A stretch of DNA of 10,093 bases, from contig CAYOKA010000078.1 in NCBI GenBank assembly GCA_964404395.1, forward strand, positions 1 through 10,093, given 5' to 3'. Below the pieces are notes generated by a model. That model did no database searches, had not been told where the DNA came from, and saw nothing but the letters and a program-made list of their open reading frames with translations. The DNA is from JAAYBT01 sp964404395 (GTDB taxonomy: Bacteria > Bacillota > Clostridia > Acetivibrionales > DTU013). Made by a program: the position numbers and the translations under genes. Position 1 is the first letter of the stretch. Each line of letters begins with the position of its first letter. Shown one piece after another: positions 5,944 through 10,093 of this stretch.

Positions 5944-7382
5944 ACGTTAATTACATGCGGGAAGACAAAAAAATTGAAATGCAAGGCAGGCTCTGGAAGA
6001 TGATTCTGATAGTGGCAATACCGCTTATGATTGTCATTATTGCGCTTGCATTTTTCGTTATCGTGTATGCGCTAAGATATAATGCGATCCTCAGCAATGT
6101 TACAACTGCTTCGAATTTTAACCAGAATTTCAAGGATGACGTGGATCTAAAGATGTACTATTATGTGATTGACAGCCAGTACTCGGAAGGCTTGCCAATT
6201 GGGGAGGTACAGTCTGCGAAGACGATTGCACAAAAGCTAATCGATACTACAACTCAAAAGGATAGTATTCGTGCAATCAACAGTGTATTAAATTTGAGCC
6301 AAAATCTTGAGAATAAGATGCAACAGATTGCAGAAACGGCTGATTATGATTCCCGTGTGGATCAATTGGAAAAAAACATCTATATCTTAACGGATTTGAT
6401 TCAGAGATTTATGTACACCTATCTTTATTACGAGGCGGCGCATCTGAACGATTTGCAGACGACCATGATAAGGAATGTTATCATTTCAATGGGTTTAGTT
6501 ATGGTTTCGTCGCTGGTACTGCTGTATTTTCTATTGAATTACTCCAAAAAGCTAAGCCGCAGGATTGTCGATCCTATTGATAAAATTTGTGAGCGACTCG
6601 AAGCAATTGGCAAGGGAAGCCTGCAAGTTTGCGAGCCAATTCAGGCTGGTGTTGAGGAGGTACAAATTCTTTCGTATGGTATAGAAAGTATGGTCGAACG
6701 TCTGAAATGGCAGATTGATAAGAACGCCGAACAGGAAAAACAGCGTCGAAGTACTGAATTAGCTCTCCTGCAGGCGCAGATTAACCCTCATTTTCTCTAT
6801 AACACGCTTGACACCATCGTATGGCTGATTGAGTCAGGAGAAATAGACGGATCAATTAAGATGGTTGCAAGCCTTTCGAATTATTTCCGTTTTTCGTTGA
6901 GCCGGGGGAAAAATGTCATTACACTGCAGGAGGAGGAGCAGCATATTCGAAGCTATTTGGAAATACAACAGATGCGTTACCGGGATCTGATGGATTATGA
7001 AGTAAATATTCCGGATCACTTGAAGAAATACGTGCTACCGAAGCTTACCCTGCAGCCCTTGGTGGAGAATGCGCTGTATCATGGCGTAAAGAATAGACGG
7101 TGCAAAGGACTTATCCGTTTGACCGGTAGAGAGGAGAATGGGCGAGTGATTCTGGAAGTAGAAGACGACGGACGTGGTATGACGAGGGAACGCTTAAACG
7201 GGATGCGGGCTTCCTTGACGGACAGCAAGCGCGAAGGATTCGGATTAAGGACTGTACACCAGAGAATTCAGATATTATTCGGAGCAGAATATGGTTTATC
7301 ATTGGAAAGCGTACCGGATGTAGGTACAAAAATTATTGTGGTAATTCCCATGAAAACTAACGACAAGGAGATGGCTACATGA
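5940..7382 (+). CDS. LytS/YesM-type sensor histidine kinase
   Basis: Membrane sensor kinase paired with the upstream regulator. The preferred start is the GTG at 5940, which overlaps the regulator stop as GTGA and sits eight bases after AAAAGGA (5925-5931), giving 480 residues. The ATG at 5931 would touch that ribosome binding site. Order: TM1 at about 21-43, an extracytoplasmic helical sensor region of about 130 residues, TM2 at about 179-203, a HAMP linker (SRRIVDPI onward), then the His_kinase domain with phospho-acceptor His284 in QINPHFLYN, and the ATPase domain with the N-box PLVENALYHG (Asn377), DDGRGM and GFGLRTVHQRI. This arrangement defines the YesM/LytS group, which pairs with AraC-type regulators and responds to carbohydrates or cell-wall signals. 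The short external region has no recognised ligand domain, consistent with sensing through the binding protein encoded next. Confidence 0.95.
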   Translation: MNVNYMREDKKIEMQGRLWKMILIVAIPLMIVIIALAFFVIVYALRYNAILSNVTTASNFNQNFKDDVDLKMYYYVIDSQYSEGLPIGEVQSAKTIAQKLIDTTTQKDSIRAINSVLNLSQNLENKMQQIAETADYDSRVDQLEKNIYILTDLIQRFMYTYLYYEAAHLNDLQTTMIRNVIISMGLVMVSSLVLLYFLLNYSKKLSRRIVDPIDKICERLEAIGKGSLQVCEPIQAGVEEVQILSYGIESMVERLKWQIDKNAEQEKQRRSTELALLQAQINPHFLYNTLDTIVWLIESGEIDGSIKMVASLSNYFRFSLSRGKNVITLQEEEQHIRSYLEIQQMRYRDLMDYEVNIPDHLKKYVLPKLTLQPLVENALYHGVKNRRCKGLIRLTGREENGRVILEVEDDGRGMTRERLNGMRASLTDSKREGFGLRTVHQRIQILFGAEYGLSLESVPDVGTKIIVVIPMKTNDKEMAT

Positions 7383-8371
7383 AGAAGCTGCTTGCTATTG
7401 TCATATGCTTTATGCTTTTGCTTTGTGGTTGCACAAATGAAACCTTACCCCTGGCAGACAGCCCCGAAGAAAAACTCATAGTAGTCGGGTTTTCACAGGT
7501 TGGTGCGGAATCAGAGTGGCGCGTAGCTAATACAGAAAGCATGAAGGCGGCATTGTCGGAAGACAACGGATACGTATTAATCTTTGAAGATGCCCGACAA
7601 ATGCAGGAAAACCAGATTAGGGCAATTCGTACATTTATTCAGCAGGGCGTGGACTATATTGTATTTTCCCCAAAGGTTGAAACGGGCTGGGATTCTGTTT
7701 TGCAAGAGGCAAAGGAAGCCAATATACCGGTTATCGTGACGGATCGATATATTGAATCAAGGTCCAAGAATTTATATACCGCTTATATCGGTTCAGACTT
7801 TCAAAAAGAGGGTGAAATAGCCGTCAAGTGGCTGGAGGATTTTTTGCAAAAGGAAGGTAGAACAAAAGAACCCATCCGGATAGTTCACCTGCAAGGGACA
7901 ATGGGTTCCACGGCACAAATTGGCCGAACGGCTGCGTTGGAGGAAGCGGTTAGCCAACATTTCAACTGGAGAATAGTTGCTCAGGAATGCGCCGATTTTA
8001 CCAGAGCTAAGGCATACGAGGTTATGGGTACGATTCTGAAGCAGACAACCGATATTGATGTCGTATATTGCGAGAACGATGGCGAGGCGCTCGGGGCAAT
8101 AGCTGCGATGGAAGAGGCAGGGCTGAAATGTAATGCTAACGATGGTGTAATTGTTATCTCCTTCGACGCTACAAGTCTAGGACTCAAATATTGCCTGGGG
8201 GGAAAAATTACTTTAAATATGGAATGTAATCCACTACAGGGTCCCTATGTTGACAGAATTATTAAGGGACTGCACCGGGGAGAGACGGTTGAGCAAATAA
8301 ACTATATCGATGAGACCTGGTTTGACTGTTTTACAATCACCCAGGAAATGATCGATAACAGAGAATACTGA
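7379..8371 (+). CDS. Sugar-binding lipoprotein (periplasmic binding protein, YtfQ/LacI-like fold), probable sensor partner
   Basis: 330-residue extracellular sugar-binding protein. The start ATG overlaps the kinase stop (ATGA, 7379-7382) and follows AAGGAG at 7365-7370. MKKLL, a hydrophobic core and the lipobox Leu-Cys-Gly-Cys with Cys18 indicate a lipoprotein anchored to the outer face of the membrane. The mature part is a type I periplasmic-binding fold: VVGFSQVGAESEWRVAN opens the first lobe as in galactofuranose-binding YtfQ; QGVDYIVFSPKVETGW, IPVIVTDRYIE, VHLQGTMGSTAQIGRTAALEEA and VYCENDGEALGAIAAMEEAG follow in the standard order. No permease or ATPase gene follows; the next gene is citrate synthase with its own promoter. 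By analogy with the known XylFII-LytS-YesN xylose-sensing system of clostridia, it probably presents its sugar to the kinase. The sugar is unknown; galactofuranose, arabinose or a related pentose/hexose is possible. It could also feed a transporter encoded elsewhere. Confidence 0.92.
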   Translation: MKKLLAIVICFMLLLCGCTNETLPLADSPEEKLIVVGFSQVGAESEWRVANTESMKAALSEDNGYVLIFEDARQMQENQIRAIRTFIQQGVDYIVFSPKVETGWDSVLQEAKEANIPVIVTDRYIESRSKNLYTAYIGSDFQKEGEIAVKWLEDFLQKEGRTKEPIRIVHLQGTMGSTAQIGRTAALEEAVSQHFNWRIVAQECADFTRAKAYEVMGTILKQTTDIDVVYCENDGEALGAIAAMEEAGLKCNANDGVIVISFDATSLGLKYCLGGKITLNMECNPLQGPYVDRIIKGLHRGETVEQINYIDETWFDCFTITQEMIDNREY

Positions 8372-8426
8372 TGGTTGTGTTACATCGCAAAAGGCATATT
8401 TCGGGAAACGCTTTTAATAAAGCAAC

Positions 8427-8457
8427 TATTATTGTATAATAAATTAATACAATAATA
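8427..8457. promoter_or_regulatory. Citrate synthase promoter region with 11-bp inverted repeat over the -10
   Basis: TATAAT at 8435-8440 is a perfect -10; the hexamer 17 bp upstream (TTTTAA, 8412-8417) matches the -35 consensus poorly. TATTATTGTAT (8427-8437) and ATACAATAATA (8447-8457) are perfect inverted repeats separated by nine bases, covering the -10 and the expected transcription start. A promoter with a weak -35 and a dyad at this place suggests regulation by a dimeric protein. The repeat is AT-rich, so chance is possible. Confidence 0.5.
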
Positions 8458-8477
8458 ATGAAAGGCAGAGTGCATAA

Positions 8478-9836
8478 ATGAATCGATACTCCCAGATAAC
8501 ACCTGAAATATTAGAATTTACTGCTCTATTTGAAAAAAATTGTAGAATAGACCCATCTCTTTACGATAAATATGATGTAAAAAGGGGACTTCGTGACCTA
8601 AGCGGCAAAGGAGTATTGACAGGCTTAACGGCAATATCGGATATTGTATCATCGAAAATAATTGATGGAAAAGAGTTCCCGTGCGAAGGGAAGCTCTACT
8701 ATAGGGGTTACGATGTTGAGGAAATTATAGATGGCTTTATAGATGATGGTCGCTTTGGCTATGAAGAGGTAGCCTATTTGTTATTGTTTGGCAACTTACC
8801 TAATGCAGAGCAGCTCGAAAATTTTAGTAGAATTCTTGCCAAATATCGCTCACTGCCCACAAGCTTCGTACGTGACATTATTATGAAGGCTCCCAGCAAG
8901 GATATGATGAATACGCTTGCAAGGAGCGTATTGACCATGTATTCCTACGATGACAATGCTGATGACACTTCGCTGCCTAATGTATTACGCCAGTCATTTC
9001 AGCTGATTGCATTATTTCCCATGTTATCGGTCTATGGGTATCAGGTTTATTGTCACTACCATGACAAACAAAGCCTTTTTATTCACCCGCCAAAGTCGAA
9101 GCTGTCCACTGCCGAAAATATATTGTACATACTACGACCGGATCATAAGTATACTCCGCTGGAGGCAAGGATACTTGATGTAGCCCTGGTATTGCATGCA
9201 GAGCATGGAGGCGGTAATAATTCCACCTTTACCACCCATGTGGTAACATCTTCAGGGACAGACACTTATTCAGCCATTACTGCGGCTCTTGGATCCCTTA
9301 AGGGGCCAAGGCATGGCGGTGCCAACATTAAGGTTGTACAAATGTTTGAAGATATGAAGGAAAACATATCCGATTGGTCCGACGAAGACAGTGTTTCGGC
9401 CTATCTCAATCGATTATTGGATAAAGAAGCATTTGATCGTTCGGGCTTAATATATGGAATGGGTCATGCGGTATACTCGCTATCCGACCCGCGCGCCAAC
9501 ATGCTCAAAAGGTTCCTGAAAAGCCTTTCAAAGGAAAAGAATCGTATAGAAGAATTTGAGCTTTATTCTCTGGTCGAAAAGCTGGCGCCCGATATTATCG
9601 GGAAAAAACGGAGAATTTATAAAGGTGTCAGTGCAAATATTGACTTCTACAGTGGCTTTGTGTACAACATGCTCGACCTTCCTTTGCAGCTTTACACGCC
9701 ATTGTTTGCCATTGCCCGTATAGCCGGGTGGGCTGCTCATCGCATGGAGGAGATCGCAAATGCAGGTAAGATTATTAGGCCTTCTTATAAGGCGATTGCA
9801 GAGCATCAGAAATATATCCCCCTGGATATTCGCTAA
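8478..9836 (+). CDS. gltA: Citrate synthase (citrate/2-methylcitrate synthase family)
   Basis: Cytoplasmic enzyme condensing acetyl-CoA (possibly propionyl-CoA) with oxaloacetate, the entry to the citrate branch that in anaerobes supplies 2-oxoglutarate for glutamate. It has 452 residues; the ATG at 8478 follows a modest GAAAGGCAGAG site. Characteristic segments in order: GLTAISDI, GKLYYRGYDVEEII (N-terminal domain), HAEHGGGNNSTFTTHVV at about 240-256, GSLKGPRHGGAN, the active-site GMGHAVYS with His330, and VSANIDFYSGFVY with Asp389; the other catalytic His is in HAEHGG (240/243). The catalytic triad is therefore intact. The 40-residue N-terminal extension and slightly greater length than the 370-430 residue bacterial forms fit clostridial Si-type enzymes. 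It has its own promoter and is followed by a hairpin, so it is probably monocistronic; aconitase and isocitrate dehydrogenase genes are not in view. 2-Methylcitrate activity cannot be excluded. Confidence 0.96.
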   Translation: MNRYSQITPEILEFTALFEKNCRIDPSLYDKYDVKRGLRDLSGKGVLTGLTAISDIVSSKIIDGKEFPCEGKLYYRGYDVEEIIDGFIDDGRFGYEEVAYLLLFGNLPNAEQLENFSRILAKYRSLPTSFVRDIIMKAPSKDMMNTLARSVLTMYSYDDNADDTSLPNVLRQSFQLIALFPMLSVYGYQVYCHYHDKQSLFIHPPKSKLSTAENILYILRPDHKYTPLEARILDVALVLHAEHGGGNNSTFTTHVVTSSGTDTYSAITAALGSLKGPRHGGANIKVVQMFEDMKENISDWSDEDSVSAYLNRLLDKEAFDRSGLIYGMGHAVYSLSDPRANMLKRFLKSLSKEKNRIEEFELYSLVEKLAPDIIGKKRRIYKGVSANIDFYSGFVYNMLDLPLQLYTPLFAIARIAGWAAHRMEEIANAGKIIRPSYKAIAEHQKYIPLDIR

Positions 9837-9847
9837 AGGGGATATAT
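9812..9847 (+). terminator. Terminator-like hairpin at the end of the citrate synthase gene
   Basis: ATATATCCCC at 9812-9821 is the exact reverse complement of GGGGATATAT at 9838-9847, with a 16-base loop. The left arm lies inside the last codons of citrate synthase and the right arm just after the stop. The following bases are T-rich but lack a clean T run, so termination may be partial. Confidence 0.5.
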
Positions 9848-9901
9848 ATTGTTAATAATTATGGACTGTAGCATTCTTAAATGAAAGCAGAGGTGGTAGT
9901 T

Positions 9902-9988
9902 ATGGAATCATATCCTGAACCTTGTAGTTGTAGTTGTAGTTGTAGTTATATTGTAAATAATAGATGTGGAGCCATAACTACTATTTAG
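9902..9988 (+). CDS. 28-residue Cys-Ser-repeat peptide (small ORF or leader peptide)
   Basis: GAGGTGG (9890-9896) is a good ribosome binding site five bases before the ATG at 9902, and the frame stops at TAG 9986-9988. The peptide begins MESYPEP, continues with four Cys-Ser repeats (CSCSCSCS), and ends with YIVNNRCGAITTI, so it has five Cys in 28 residues. The repeat is encoded by four identical TTGTAG units. There is no signal sequence. Possible roles are a metal- or thiol-reactive peptide, a regulatory leader whose Cys/Ser codons or nascent chain control the gene at 10020, or a small ribosomally made precursor; no modifying enzyme is visible nearby. Its start and end segments are complementary (see the leader RNA entry), which favours the leader view. 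I do not recognise a family. Confidence 0.5.
   Translation: MESYPEPCSCSCSCSYIVNNRCGAITTI
9922..9947 (+). repeat. Microsatellite TTGTAG x4
   Basis: Four perfect tandem copies of TTGTAG followed by TT, encoding the Cys-Ser repeats of the small ORF. A six-base unit keeps the frame, so copy-number changes would lengthen or shorten the peptide by two residues at a time without a frameshift. Confidence 0.85.
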
Positions 9989-10019
9989 ATGACGTGGCTC
10001 TATTAACGGAGGGCTACGA

Positions 10020-10093
10020 ATGTATAAAATGATTCTCAACCTTGTTGAGCAAGGCAAATATGCCGAAGCGAGAAAAGAAATTATTAGTATAAA
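10020..10093 (+). CDS. N-terminal fragment of a possible MgtE-type magnesium transporter
   Basis: The ATG at 10020 follows GGAGGG (10008-10013) at six bases and the frame stays open to the right edge, showing 24 residues: MYKMILNLVEQGKYAEARKEI and on. The helix with a pattern like LNLVEQGKYAEARKEI resembles the first helices of the MgtE N-terminal superhelical domain (typically LELLEEKKYxELRELL), which senses intracellular Mg2+ beneath the membrane channel. The fragment is too short to decide; a TPR-like protein would look similar. It lies 31 bases after the Cys-Ser peptide and may be regulated through that leader. Confidence 0.35.
   Translation, partial: MYKMILNLVEQGKYAEARKEIISI

Larger units (their letters stand above)
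9891..10002 (+). promoter_or_regulatory. Candidate leader RNA with two mutually exclusive stems around the small ORF
   Basis: GTAGTTATGG (9896-9905), which covers the small ORF's start codon, is the perfect complement of CCATAACTAC (9972-9981) near its end; with G-U pairs the stem can extend to 9891-9986 and take in the ribosome binding site. The segment 9967-9974 (TGGAGCCA) can instead pair with 9995-10002 (TGGCTCTA). Both stems need 9972-9974, so they exclude each other. No T tract follows, which points to control of translation rather than termination. I do not recognise a known riboswitch class. Confidence 0.4.

Noticed and set aside
8380..8417. Intrinsic terminator after the sugar-binding lipoprotein gene
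   Set aside because: AAAAG and CTTTT can pair around 8389-8415, but only over five bases with mismatches inside, too weak to support.
9922..9947. CRISPR or origin-type iteron reading of the TTGTAG repeats
   Set aside because: The units are only six bases with no spacers, and they lie inside a translated small frame; a microsatellite explains them.
9850..10019. M-box (ykoK) magnesium riboswitch before the possible MgtE gene
   Set aside because: The gap after citrate synthase is only about 170 bases, contains a translated small frame, and I could not find the conserved M-box helices.

Overview
The window looks like a chromosomal segment of a low-GC Gram-positive bacterium, most likely a member of the Clostridia. 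The evidence is AAGGAGG-type ribosome binding sites, GTG/TTG start candidates, a YesN/LytS-type two-component system beside a lipobox-anchored sugar-binding lipoprotein, a clostridial-type citrate synthase, and a phosphoribosyltransferase-like protein of a kind I associate with Lachnospiraceae and their relatives. All confident genes are on the + strand. I see no rRNA, tRNA, CRISPR array or intact insertion sequence.

Layout, left to right. (1) 1-650: the C-terminal part of a PotD-like polyamine-binding protein, the tail of a transport operon lying mostly outside the window. (2) 651-962: a non-coding gap with hairpins and, at its end, a 15-bp inverted repeat over a consensus -10. (3) 963-1610: an orotate-phosphoribosyltransferase-like protein without the usual acidic pair in its PRPP loop, followed by an in-frame open tail (1611-1799) that looks like a gene remnant. 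(4) 1856-4006: a metal-efflux module, a P1B-type ATPase lacking an N-terminal metal-binding domain plus a separate 75-residue HMA protein. The ATPase carries an unusual Cys-Pro-Gly membrane motif. (5) 4007-4326: a structured intergenic region with a strong ribosome binding site in front of a nine-codon Phe-rich frame, then a good promoter with a palindrome. (6) 4327-8371: three translationally coupled or tightly spaced genes for a YesN-type response regulator, a LytS/YesM-type histidine kinase and a periplasmic-type sugar-binding lipoprotein. No permease or ATPase gene accompanies them, so the binding protein is probably the sensory partner of the kinase. (7) 8478-9836: citrate synthase with its own promoter, an inverted repeat over the -10, and a terminator-like hairpin at its 3' end. 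(8) 9850-10093: a 28-codon Cys-Ser-repeat peptide frame whose start region and end pair with each other, upstream of the first 24 codons of a possible MgtE-type magnesium transporter.

Functional reading: the window links solute sensing and uptake (polyamine, sugar), heavy-metal export and entry of carbon into citrate. The least explained parts are the Cys-Ser peptide leader at the right edge, the sugar-sensing trio without a transporter, and the CPG ATPase with its separate metal-binding partner.
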